Shown here: positions 8,215 through 17,896 of the stretch, one piece after another
Layout of the letters: every line of letters begins with the position of its first letter
Numbering within the stretch: the stretch's first letter is position 1
NCBI GenBank assembly: GCA_029448655.1
Contig: JACCLO010000008.1
Span: 558,001-622,000 of the forward strand
Direction of reading: 5' to 3'
DNA from: Wolfiporia cocos
Taxonomy: Eukaryota; Basidiomycota; Agaricomycetes; Polyporales; Phaeolaceae
Length of the DNA stretch: 64,000 nucleotides
Translations under genes and position numbers: made by a program
Notes under the pieces: generated by a model
Databases searched by the model: none
What the model saw: only the letters and a program-made list of their open reading frames with translations
Told to the model about the DNA's origin: nothing

Positions 8215-10044
8215 AGGATCTAACTGAGATAGTACTGCTCCGGTAGCGAAGTCTGACGCATCTGTTTCTACGCGGAAAGGCTGATCGTGCGACGGAATTC
8301 GAAGCACGGGCGCTTTGGTAAATGCTTCCTTTAGGGTTTGGAAGGCATTTTCCTGCTCGGCGTCCCAATGCCAAGCTTCTGACTTTTTGGTCAGCATGGT
8401 GAGTGGTTTGGCTATTTTTGAGAAGCCTTCTATGAATCGCCTGTAGAAATTGGCAAATCCAAGGAAAGCTTGAACCTCTTTGACCTTAGTAGGTCTAGGC
8501 CAGTCCTGAACTCCGGCGTACTTCTTCGGATCCATCATGATGTTAATGTCGGAAATGATCATTCCTAGGTATTCGATGGAAGACTGTTCGAAAAAGCACT
8601 TTTCGGATTTCGCATACAAGTCCGAGTCCTTCAGGGTTTGGAGAACCCCTTTGGTAAGTCGCCGATGTTCCTCCATATCATTCCCGAAGATCAAGATGTC
8701 GTCTAAGTAGACAACCACCTTGCCGGTTCGAATGAACGGTGCGAGGATAGAATTCATCATCGCTTGGAACGTTGCGGGGGCATTGCAGAAACCGAAATAC
8801 ATTACCGTTGCCTCGTATAGTCCACGGTGTGTAATAAATGCCGTCTTCCATTCATCACCTTCCTTGATGCGGACATTGTTATATCCCCATCTAAGGTCTA
8901 TTTTGGTGAAGATGGTCGCATGGGATAATTGATCGATTAGGTCATCGATCCGAGGTATCGGATAACGATTTTTCACGGTTATTTCGTTTAGCCTCCTGTA
9001 ATCGACAACCATCCGCAGTCCTCCATCCTTTTTATGGACGAAGAAGACCGGAGATGCCATCGGACTTTCGGACGGTCGAATGTAACCCTTCCGTAGTTCG
9101 GTGTCTATCCACTCATCCAAGCTATTACGTTCTTGGGGAGACATTTTGTATGGTTTTACCGGAGGAGGAAGCTGCGCATCTGGTTCAAGCACTATGGCGT
9201 GATCCCAGGGCTTCCGTTCCGGCATCCTCTCTGACGCCTTTTGTGAGAACACCGTTGGCCCATACTCTTGGTATTGTTCGGGCACTAACGATCGCCATTT
9301 TTCAATGTCAATCGGTGGTGTGTTTTCCTCACGGTCGTCTGCTTCGTCGAGGTCTTTGTCAAGTACCTCGGCTACCAACTGTGTCAGCAGGTTCATTTCT
9401 TCGTCGTCAAGGGTTGCCACCCAAGCGATCAAAGGATTTTCGGGGTCCTCCTCTCCTAATATGTCCACGGGAGTGTCCCAAATCGAATTTACTTCGATGA
9501 TTTCCTTTTCTGGGAGTTCAACTGCTTCCTCCTCAGAAGGGCGGTTGCCCTTTTTTCTGGCGTAGGGTTGGTCGTGTGTACAGCGTGCATATTCCATTTC
9601 TCCTTTCCTCCAATCAAAGGTAGGATTGTGGAGACGCAACCAGTCATAGCCAAGGATTAGGTCTGGTTCTAGGTGCATGACCGTCAGACCTATTTTTTCC
9701 TTGTGTGTGCCATGTTGCATGAATGCTTTTACTGATTGCGTTAAGCGGCCGGCGACGTTTTCTGTTCCGTCTGCGTTTGTAACCGTAATGGGAAACGCTA
9801 GTTTGTCGGTGACCAGCTTATGTTTATCGACCAATCGTTGTGATATGACCGATATGGTTGCACCGCTGTCGATTAACGCCAGAGCCTGCACTTTTTGCCC
9901 ATATACCCAGAGTGTTACTTCGACACGGAATGATCGAGCGAAGTCGCGCGCATCGTTGCCAAAAATATGATACATTGACTCGAATACACTCTTTACAGCG
10001 GGTACGGGATTAAAATTACATGGGAGCACAAGTGGGCAGGTCAT
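8215..10044 (-). pseudogene. pol: 5' part of Ty3/Gypsy pol (element B), disrupted by element A
   Basis: Starts at the ATG at 10044, which overlaps the gag stop. The N-terminal part holds an aspartic protease (ALIDSGATISVIS). Reverse transcriptase follows, with FFVHKKDGG, KIDLRWGYNN and the catalytic YLDD in VVYLDDILIFG, and then the start of RNase H (ETDASDFATG). The frame runs intact up to the element A boundary, where translation would enter the LTR and end after about 20 alien residues. The continuation is at 1-307. No dUTPase is present between protease and RT, unlike element A, so the two are different lineages. Apart from the insertion I see no frameshift or stop, so element B may itself have been coding when it was hit. 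Confidence 0.9.
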
Positions 10045-12281
10045 CACATGTGCTCGGTGGGAAAACCCGAGGCAGAGCTTCCGTAGATGCCCAGGGTGTT
10101 TGCGGAGTCGGCTATCCGCTTGCGAAGCCAGGGCAGATGTGTCCTGATGGAGTCGCCCGACGGTGTAGGCGCAGTCGAAGTCGAACCAGTCGACTGGGTC
10201 TGGACGGGGCTGGTGCTTTCTGCCGATCGCACCGGGCTCCCGCTTTTCTCCTCATCGCTGATGCGCGTAGTGGGGGCCAGAGGAACCACCTCTGGTTGCT
10301 TCGGAACGTTGGTCCGGATGGTCCCTACGGTGGCTTGGGGGGACTCATCTTCGTCGTCAGTCACTAGTTCCTGGGTGCTGACAATTCGGACCTTGTATTT
10401 CTTTTTCGGGTCCAATTTCTTCTGGCCCGACTGTTGCGTTCCGCTCGACGAGCCTGTCGGCTTCGTCGTTCCGCTTCCACTACTGGCCGGCTTGGCTTCC
10501 TTCGGCTTGTTCTTAGGGTTTTCAGGACAGTCGCCCCACTTGTGTTGTCCGGGGTGCTTGCGACAGTCCTTCCCGTAAGAGCCGGTTTCCTTTGCCTTGC
10601 CTTTGCCTTTGTCATCAGCCTTGGCAGGCTTCGACGTAGCTTTGTCGGCGGTCTTGCCAGACCCCGACGACTCCTTCTTCTTTTCTTCCTCAAAGATCTT
10701 GCCTTTGAGTTTATCCGGGTATTGCCTCTTGTAGAGGTCAATGGCCATATCGAGGTATACCTCCCAGTCGGTCGGCATTGTGAAGCCAGGCACCGATTCC
10801 AAGGTAGCGAGGGTTTCTCGCACCTTTTCCGGAAGGATCCGTTTGATGTGACTGAACAATGTTTTGTTGTCAGTCTCGGCCAGGCGAGCCAGGGTCCTGA
10901 GCTTCTGTGCCCAAGAGAAGAAGTCCGATTGGAGCTTCTTTTTCCCTTCGTCTCCGAAGTACCCTTCAATCTCTTTTTCGGCAATCTCCTTGTCCGTCTT
11001 TTTGCCGTACACCTTCTCGATCGTTTCCGCAAACGTTTTCCAGGTGTGCCCCGAGGTTTGTCCGGCGGCGATTTTATCAACTACCGGTGACATGTATTGG
11101 TAGGCCTCGCCCGTAAGCCGTAGCAGGGCTTGGCGAACCTTGTCCTCCTCAAGGGTCACCTTGGCGTCTGCGAAATACATGCCCATTTTTTGGATCCACT
11201 CTTTCGATGAGATGGAATCCTTGGGGCCCGAGAATTTGGGCGGCTGAGTCGGTTTGGTCTGTTGGAAGTTGACCGTTGTGGCTGCTGCTGCCGCGGCTGC
11301 CGGTGCGTTTTTTAGAGCGGTTAACTCCGCTTCGAGTTGGTCAATTCTATTAATTAGTGCCGTGACCTGGGCACCGCTGGGTCCCACGGTTGGGACTGCC
11401 GGACGCTTTTGCAGTACTGCGATGTCTTTTTCTATGCGGACGAACCGATTTTCGGAAAGGGTATCCAATTGTTGCCGCAAACTCTCCGCTTCCTCTAGTG
11501 CTTCGATTCTGTTCTGAAGCACCTGGTTATGACTCCGAATTTGGTTGGTCTTATTCCAGACCATTTCCATATCCGTGTCTACCCGGCTTTTGTAAGCCGC
11601 GAGGTTGCTGTAGAGGTGGTTCTTGGCTTGGTACAGCGCTTCTCTGTAAGCTTCCTTTCCCACCTGCAGAACTTCGTCTGAGGCGGCCACTTCCAGAGTG
11701 CGCTGTAGCCTTCCCATTAATTCGTTTTCGCTCCTTTCCGGCTGCACGACGATTTCCAGAGTCCTCCTTTCATAGGAAGGGAGGAGATCGGGGAGCGTCC
11801 CAAATAGGGGCTCCGTGTTGATCGTTTCTTCCGGTCGCGGGGTCTCGCTGCCTTCAGGGGTGATGACTGCGCGGTGTGCGGGTGTTTCCGGGTTGAAGAG
11901 CCTGGCGGCTCTCGTGCGCGGCGATGCTTCTTCCTCCGAGTACCAGTGGACGTCACCGTACAGGACTATGAGGTCCGACAGGGGGATGGCGGTACAGTAG
12001 TTGTCCCACCTCCACCACGAGATGTGGTTCCTAGTCGAATCTTCCCCATAGTACTTGATGTACGCCGTATGGTTCACGTTCAGGAAAGGGCGCACATGCG
12101 CCGGAATTGAGTTGAAGGAGGTGACACTCCCCCTAACTCTGATGCCGAATACGACTCGCAGGTAGTCCATCAAGCAGGTTTGCTCTCCGGGCCACGTGTG
12201 CTTGCCGACGGCGGGGCGGTAGGCCGTAGCCACCTTGTGGGTGTTGTACAAAGCGCCTTGGACGATTGTGTATGACACCAT
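10044..12281 (-). CDS. gag: Gag of element B
   Basis: About 745 codons from the ATG at 12281; the frame is open 18 codons further upstream but without an ATG. The N-terminal ~150 residues are tryptophan- and tyrosine-rich with no match I recognise. A coiled-coil stretch follows, then a typical retrotransposon gag helical domain (around FSGPKDSISSKEWIQKMG to the MAIDLYKRQYP region). The lysine-rich tail has an unusual knuckle, CRKHPGQHKWGDC, i.e. CX2HX3HX4C rather than CCHC. The stop TGA overlaps the pol ATG as TGATG, suggesting coupled termination-reinitiation rather than frameshifting. Gag would form the virus-like particle in the cytoplasm. Frame is intact throughout. Confidence 0.86.
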   Translation of the reverse strand: MVSYTIVQGALYNTHKVATAYRPAVGKHTWPGEQTCLMDYLRVVFGIRVRGSVTSFNSIPAHVRPFLNVNHTAYIKYYGEDSTRNHISWWRWDNYCTAIPLSDLIVLYGDVHWYSEEEASPRTRAARLFNPETPAHRAVITPEGSETPRPEETINTEPLFGTLPDLLPSYERRTLEIVVQPERSENELMGRLQRTLEVAASDEVLQVGKEAYREALYQAKNHLYSNLAAYKSRVDTDMEMVWNKTNQIRSHNQVLQNRIEALEEAESLRQQLDTLSENRFVRIEKDIAVLQKRPAVPTVGPSGAQVTALINRIDQLEAELTALKNAPAAAAAAATTVNFQQTKPTQPPKFSGPKDSISSKEWIQKMGMYFADAKVTLEEDKVRQALLRLTGEAYQYMSPVVDKIAAGQTSGHTWKTFAETIEKVYGKKTDKEIAEKEIEGYFGDEGKKKLQSDFFSWAQKLRTLARLAETDNKTLFSHIKRILPEKVRETLATLESVPGFTMPTDWEVYLDMAIDLYKRQYPDKLKGKIFEEEKKKESSGSGKTADKATSKPAKADDKGKGKAKETGSYGKDCRKHPGQHKWGDCPENPKNKPKEAKPASSGSGTTKPTGSSSGTQQSGQKKLDPKKKYKVRIVSTQELVTDDEDESPQATVGTIRTNVPKQPEVVPLAPTTRISDEEKSGSPVRSAESTSPVQTQSTGSTSTAPTPSGDSIRTHLPWLRKRIADSANTLGIYGSSASGFPTEHM

Positions 12282-12343
12282 TGCTGGACAGTATTCGTCA
12301 GCTTGAGTTATTTTCTTCCTTAAACGATAATTCAAGAAAAAAG

Positions 12344-12424
12344 TGCCTTTTCAGGACTTAAGTGCCTTTTCAGGACTTTTCGCAATCAATGCCATGCACC
12401 AAAGATAATGCCTTTTCAGGACTT
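12344..12424 (-). repeat. Three copies of a 16-mer between ORF0 and gag of element B
   Basis: TGCCTTTTCAGGACTT (plus strand) occurs at 12344-12359, 12363-12378 and 12409-12424. On the coding strand it reads AAGTCCTGAAAAGGCA. It fills most of the 150-nt gap between the coiled-coil ORF and gag. The function is unknown; a packaging, translation or splicing signal is possible. Confidence 0.8.
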
Positions 12425-12432
12425 TCTATCTA

Positions 12433-13248
12433 CTACAGCTGGGGTTTGCCAAGGTCGAAGTTGAGACCGCTATGTACTAAATGTGTCTTTAAGTACGTAA
12501 CGTGCTGTTTCACGTCTAGGTCTCCAAAAACGTGCTCCACCCTTCTGAGATATTTTTTGAGGCGGCGGAGATCTTCGTTCTTCATGGAGTCCTGACGGAC
12601 CCTTTGCTCCAGGTGTGTGGAGAGATCGTCGAAGTCGGTGATGAGGGTGGTGAATTTTGCTATGATGGGGGCCGTGGTGGTTGCGTCGGGAACCTTCCAT
12701 AGCCGGAAGAGGTTCTGGTGGGCGGCGTTCATTTGTTTGTCGACGTCCAAGAACCAGTCCCACTTCTTTTCCGTGCAATGGACGTCCCTGGGGTTCGGAA
12801 GACCCCGTTTCTCGACCCACTCGGCCGGCATCCTAAGCTCCTCCACTCTCTCCAACAGCGACTTTTGGGGGGGCTGGATTCGCTCCCGAAGACTCCTCAC
12901 CATTCTCTCTTCCTCAACCCTCTTCCTGGCTGCCTCGGCGATCAGCTGATCCAGTGATTGTTTCTGGATCCGAGCCTCGAGCTTCTTCTTCTGTCGGAGA
13001 AGCTTGTCGAGCTTCTTCCGCCTGATGTCGTCGAGGGCGGCCTCGTGGTTGACCCTTCGGATTTCCTCCGGGTCAGGGTTCGGCTTCCTGTAGAAGACGT
13101 CTTTGCCCTTTTGGGACTTTCCTCGCTTTGGGGCTGTGACCGCGGAGATGCGGTCTTCGAGCGATTTAGAGGAGGCAATGTGCCATTCCTCGCGCTCCCC
13201 CGTAGCGGCGTTTCTCGGGGTAACCGTGAAACGTGGTGCTTTCGGCAT
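12433..13248 (-). CDS. Coiled-coil ORF upstream of element B gag (ORF0)
   Basis: 271-codon ORF with ATG at 13248. The protein is highly charged, with a long predicted coiled coil over about residues 65-145 rich in R, K, E and Q (for example KKLDKLLRQKKKLEARIQ), and a more globular C-terminal half with tryptophans (EKKWDWFLDVDKQMN) and leucine heptads. No catalytic motif is seen. It lies directly upstream of element B gag on the same strand and shares the repeated 16-mer spacer, so I infer it is an accessory or leader ORF of that element. It could instead be an unrelated host fragment; finding it next to gag in other copies would decide. No break is visible. Confidence 0.6.
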   Translation of the reverse strand: MPKAPRFTVTPRNAATGEREEWHIASSKSLEDRISAVTAPKRGKSQKGKDVFYRKPNPDPEEIRRVNHEAALDDIRRKKLDKLLRQKKKLEARIQKQSLDQLIAEAARKRVEEERMVRSLRERIQPPQKSLLERVEELRMPAEWVEKRGLPNPRDVHCTEKKWDWFLDVDKQMNAAHQNLFRLWKVPDATTTAPIIAKFTTLITDFDDLSTHLEQRVRQDSMKNEDLRRLKKYLRRVEHVFGDLDVKQHVTYLKTHLVHSGLNFDLGKPQL

Positions 13249-13319
13249 GACTACGTAAAAAGAAGTCTAAGTAAGCTATTCTAGTGGAAATTCACGCGGT
13301 CTTCTGTCGGGGCTTATCG

Positions 13320-13930
13320 TCGCTTCTTGATGTGTCGTGCGCTTATCCTCCGGCGTCAATGGGCGCTCCGCCCTCGACCGGAGTTAGTGTCGGCGACTGG
13401 ATTGCGTCTCTCTCACGCTACCAGGTGGGGGATACAGCAGGTCGTCTTCCCTTGACGCCTGGGAATGCAGGATTTGGGGTATTACACCCCGCATGTGCCC
13501 ACGCCTCACTCCAGTTAGGTGGCTGCCAGTGTTTAAACCAAACCCATGCCCTGAGGGACTTAGAGGGTGCCAAGGCCAGAACTCTAACGTTCTGAAGCCG
13601 TATCGGCAGCGGTTCTAGGCAGGGCAACTCGTGCCCACCATCCCAACTCTAAATAGAGTGGCCCCTGTACGCCTGGAGATAGGCGAGAAGGTCGTCTCCG
13701 GCCCGGTCAAGAAGTTACACCGTTGCCATCGATTCCCAACATATGGGGAAAGGCTTGACAGCCAGTCCCCTGGTTCCGCTTAAGCCTACGGTCCGGCTAT
13801 TTGCCCGAAGGCGGTAATCCCCCAGAGCCTACTAAGGATACCCCGCTGCCTGGCGGCGAGCAGGGGTGCGCAGACGGCGACGAAAACCCCTAAGAAGAAA
13901 AAATCCCAGACCCTCAAAGAGGGTGGGGGC
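13320..13930 (+). other. Structured GC-rich stretch resembling a retroelement 5' leader
   Basis: No long ORF. The sequence is full of short inverted repeats (for example CTGCCTGGCGGCGAGCAG) and ends in an A-rich run (AAGAAGAAAAAA). It then stops sharply before AT-rich DNA. The texture recalls untranslated 5' leaders of non-LTR (Tad-like) retrotransposons, but I cannot confirm this from sequence alone. It may also belong to the upstream end of element B. Confidence 0.3.
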
Positions 13931-14116
13931 GAAAGCGAGTTCTATTCATATAACACAAGATAACAACTTACTAGTTATACTTGAAGGTTTTGCTGGTTAG
14001 GCGAAAGGTAGTAGCTGTTAAGCAGGATACGACACGAGTGTTACTCGATAGTATGAATGCAATGAATAGAACTGAGGCAATAGCGCTCAGCAAGTCCAGT
14101 ATATATACATGATAAA

Positions 14117-14678
14117 TGACACAGACTCACTGTCTGTGCGACCCCTGGGCTCAGGGGGATCCATACAGGCCTACAATCGAGGCCATAAGGCACCAACCAG
14201 CGGTGAGCGCAGAGGCTACATGGATGGGGCATCCCCGCATTCCTAGTGTGCGCCGACATAGCTGATAACCCTACAGACAAGGTAGGAGAGATACGGGCCC
14301 CGGGCCAGGAGATCACACAGCTATAAGCGAGAAAGGGTGATACACCATTGTCGAGAATCTGAGAGATGGGGTGTAAGCCCACATCTCGTCGTATTATATA
14401 CATGCTTGTGTATACTACCGAGACCGCCCTAAAGACGTGGTCTGTGCACCGCTATCTAATGGGTCATGTGCTAGGTAACGAGACATGTAATAATGTGACC
14501 ATATGTGACGGTACCTGAGGCGCGCGCTACCCTACAGCGCTAACCAAACGACCAGGTGACCTGCAATAACTGGGAGACGCCGGAGGTGGCTACAGCGCAG
14601 AGGCGCGGCGTACGCCTAGCGCCGCGCGTGCGTCCTATAGCGAGGGAGTACAAACTATTAGTGGAATAATTTGTGACA
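14117..14678 (-). repeat. 3' LTR of element C
   Basis: 562-bp LTR reading TGACACAG...TTGTGACA on the plus strand, a direct repeat of 15439-16000. The inner side is flanked by the polypurine tract (about 14679-14694 on the minus strand). Confidence 0.93.
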
Positions 14679-15438
14679 TTACCCCCCCTCTCGAAAAACG
14701 TCGTCCCTGACGTTCTACCTATCTTCCTACGACCCTCGCATCCTTGGTTACTTGTTTGACACACGGCCCATCCCTTGCGACGTAGAGTGGGGAGCGTCCG
14801 TGTGCACGGTCCGTCCGCCGGTGGAGGAGTGAAGAAAACGTCCCCGTATCCCGCAACGTGAGCGAATGAGGCTCGTCAGCGGTGAGCGGGCCCATCGGAG
14901 GTTGAGGTAATGTTCATCGCATTCCGCCTCCTAGGACTAACGCCGACGTGGCTGAGCGTGACGCGCCGACCTCGGGGTATATGGTTGGTTTTGTCGGAGA
15001 AGTAGTCGGTCGTCGAGGATTGCTTTCTGACCTTCGTGATCGTCGGTGTGGGGTTGGGTACCCTTGCGGGACCCTTCGCATACCCACTGATCATCAGTTC
15101 TTGGTGATACCCTGCCGCCCAGGGGTAATTGGCCGGACTGCCCTAGACCTCCACACGCGCGCGCATTCCCTTTGCAGGGGTGACGGCGGCGGGTCCTCAA
15201 ACGGGGCTTACGTCGGTTGACCCCTTCTACCTTGCGTTCGAAAGGGGGCGGACTTGCTTGCTCACTCCGCACGGGTACTTCGCCTGGTGTAACGCTTCGT
15301 GGGGGCTCGTAAGACTACGGACCTCTGGCGCTTCTACCAGAGGCTGCCCCGCCGCGTTGCCATGGCACCCTGTACGTGGAGAACCCTCGGCCCCAACGCA
15401 GTTCGCGCCGGAGGGGAGGTAAGATATCTCTCAGATTA
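14679..15438. other. Internal region of element C without credible genes
   Basis: 760 bp between the LTRs. Short ORFs (longest about 111 codons, arginine/proline-rich, minus strand) have no recognisable domain and overlap each other in several frames, so I do not call a gene. The ends carry the primer-binding site (15426-15437) and the polypurine tract. Confidence 0.7.
15426..15437 (-). other. Self-priming primer-binding site of element C
   Basis: The minus strand reads AATCTGAGAGAT one base inside the 5' LTR. The complementary 12-mer ATCTCTCAGATT lies inside the 5' LTR beginning at 15689, 26 nt downstream of a TATATAA (15722-15716), where the RNA should start. The pattern matches element A although the sequences are unrelated. 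Confidence 0.78.
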
Positions 15439-16000
15439 TGACACAGACTCACTGTCTGTGCGACCCCTGGGCTCAGGGGGATCCATACAGGCCTACAATC
15501 GAGGCCATAAGGCACCAACCAGCGGTGAGCGCAGAGGCTACATGGATGGGGCATCCCCGCATTCCTAGTGTGCGCCGACATAGCTGATAACCCTACAGAC
15601 AAGGTAGGAGAGATACGGGCCCCGGGCCAGGAGATCACACAGCTATAAGCGAGAAAGGGTGATACACCATTGTCGAGAATCTGAGAGATGGGGTGTAAGC
15701 CCACATCTCGTCGTATTATATACATGCTTGTGTATACTACCGAGACCGCCCTAAAGACGTGGTCTGTGCACCGCTATCTAATGGGTCATGTGCTAGGTAA
15801 CGAGACATGTAATAATGTGACCATATGTGACGGTACCTGAGGCGCGCGCTACCCTACAGCGCTAACCAAACGACCAGGTGACCTGCAATAACTGGGAGAC
15901 GCCGGAGGTGGCTACAGCGCAGAGGCGCGGCGTACGCCTAGCGCCGCGCGTGCGTCCTATAGCGAGGGAGTACAAACTATTAGTGGAATAATTTGTGACA
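15439..16000 (-). repeat. 5' LTR of element C, with promoter
   Basis: 562-bp LTR; TATATAA at 15722-15716 (minus strand) and putative RNA start near 15689. The outer flank is ATAAA at 16001-16005. Confidence 0.93.
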
Positions 16001-16005
16001 ATAAA

Positions 16006-16459
16006 TAAGACCCCTAACAGTCTAATTAGATAATACTAGTGTCCGTATTCGTATGTACAAGTCCCCAGATACCTAAGTACTTAGTAATATACGATAAATA
16101 CATATACCGATCAAAACCGGGATATAGGAAGGCGGCGTAGGCCGCACGAATGGCGTTTTGCGCTCTTGTCATTACAAAGACGGGGCGTGACCAAAGCCCG
16201 GTCCGCTGACGTCTATATGCTGACTGCTTCCGGACGGCATGTCCGATTGTCTGAAACTAGACATGTGACTGATGGTAACTACTAGTGATAAGATAAGACC
16301 GTTGTTACGGGAGATAACACGGCCATCATTCGGCACGTATGTAACCGTTAACTTATGAACCAGATAAGCCAGTTATTGGTCTAGAAAGTCGTAGATAATT
16401 CGTAGAATTGCCGGAAAAATAGTAAGAAATATAGGGAAACTAGGAGAATTCTTGTGACA
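16006..16459 (-). repeat. Older LTR-like sequence interrupted by element C (approximate)
   Basis: Ends with CTTGTGACA at 16459, i.e. a TGTCACAAG start on the minus strand, as in other LTRs of the TGTCACA group. Its other part lies to the left of element C (about 13985-14116, with a TATATATACA segment). The outer end could not be located and no target duplication was found. Confidence 0.4.
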
Positions 16460-17896
16460 TGGGTGTCTACCCCCAGCTTGTCATGCTGGAGAAGCAGTCC
16501 TAGAGACTTTCCATGTCAGCAGCAAAGTGAAACCAGAGCTTGTGCAGCCCTCAATACCAGTGAACACAAGTGCATCCTTCTTGGCATGCATGCACAGGCC
16601 CACATGTGCCACAAATGCAGGCACCATCATGTGAGGCATGCACAAGACATCTTGCATATGTGTGCAGTGAGAAGGATGCACATGGAGCTGCAGTGCAAGA
16701 GACACAAGCATGAAGGAGAGGATTGTATCAAGCACAATGAGTGGCACCTCCAGGAGACAAGAGGGTGTGCACTACGCACAGCAAAGGGGCTCACAGTACT
16801 TAGTAGTGATCTCGAGCACGGCTATGCTTTCATGTGATCTCATCACAATCCTTGCCAATCTTAATACTCGGCTAGTGCCAAGGCAACAGCCCGGTGCTGG
16901 TGGCAGCAGCAATGCACATTGTGGTGCATGCTAGTGATCAGTGAGAGCATGAGCTGTGCAGAGCAGATAGACGGAGCAGGAAGGGGTATACACAGATGGC
17001 AGAGTGCGGGAAGAGATGGAGAAGTGAAGTCGTAGTGTCAACTCGAGCTTATTACAGTAGCTCTAAATGCCAACACGAGATGACATCATGCTGTCTGTTC
17101 CCACACCTGTGTCTTGTTTGCCCAGCTACTGGTCATATTGGGTCAGTGTGTGGACTCAGTACATGTAGTCATACGAAATGACTGGGCCAGCACAGCTGTG
17201 GTATGCATAACGCAACAGATCTGCCACACCATGTGGCTGCAGGTAATACACATTGCTTCCTCGACATGGATACCCTGTAATGATTTTTGTGCATCATCAA
17301 TCAGATACTTAACAAATATGGCTGCACTATAATATGCATGCCCAAAACACTGCTTGAATTGCAGTCCATACTATATACTATCTGCTGCAGCAAGTTCAAG
17401 CAGACCACCAGCAGAGCTTAACTTATTTGATCTTCATGTGTCCAGATGGGAAAATAGGCAAACACTGATATTGGGTGACATGAACAATGATGAAGAGGAA
17501 GAGAGGTAAGGTGCTGTAATATTATGATATGCCTCTACTTGTACTGTACTAATTCTTGTTATTACCGAATCCAATATGTCCATCTATATATGCCAAACCA
17601 TGAGAACAATACAAAGCAGATGAACGGCTATCTTCCGTGAGCTTGCATATACATCAATGCCAATTATATACTCAATCCTAGATCAGGCCTTTCCTCCGAG
17701 GACCAGCAACGAGGCTTTGAAATGGCTGTGAGACATACAAAACTTGGTTTCCCATGTACCTGCGAATTCAAGGTGCCATGCCGGTGCCTGCATTCTCAAT
17801 GTCTAATCTTGCTTCTCCATCTCGCTGATGATCTTGATCATCCTGCATCTGTTCAATCACCTATAAGAAGTCACATCATGAATGATATACGACATG
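16460..17896. repeat. Left part of duplicated segment, copy 1
   Basis: Related in order and sequence to 25140-25390 and 27789-28680: shared stretches include the AGTAGCTCTAAATGCCAACA piece at about 17052 and 27840, and the GCATGCACAGG region. It is probably decayed coding sequence, but stops and frame changes prevent a gene call. Together with the DUF6533-like gene it forms copy 1 of a segmental duplication. Confidence 0.55.

Larger units (their letters stand above)
14117..16000 (-). mobile_element. Non-autonomous LTR retrotransposon (element C)
   Basis: 1884-bp element with two 562-bp LTRs (14117-14678 and 15439-16000) that look identical, and the target duplication ATAAA at 14112-14116 and 16001-16005. 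The internal part is only 760 bp and holds no recognisable gag or pol, so it must be mobilised by another element. On the minus strand it has a self-priming site next to the 5' LTR and a purine tract containing GAGAGGGGGGG just before the 3' LTR. Its TGTCACA...TGTGTCA termini match the dominant solo-LTR group of this window. It is inserted in an older LTR-like sequence of the same group that ends at 16459. Confidence 0.93.

Noticed and set aside
14937..15272. 111-codon ORF in element C
   Set aside because: Arginine/proline-rich, several frames open at once in GC-rich DNA, no domain.
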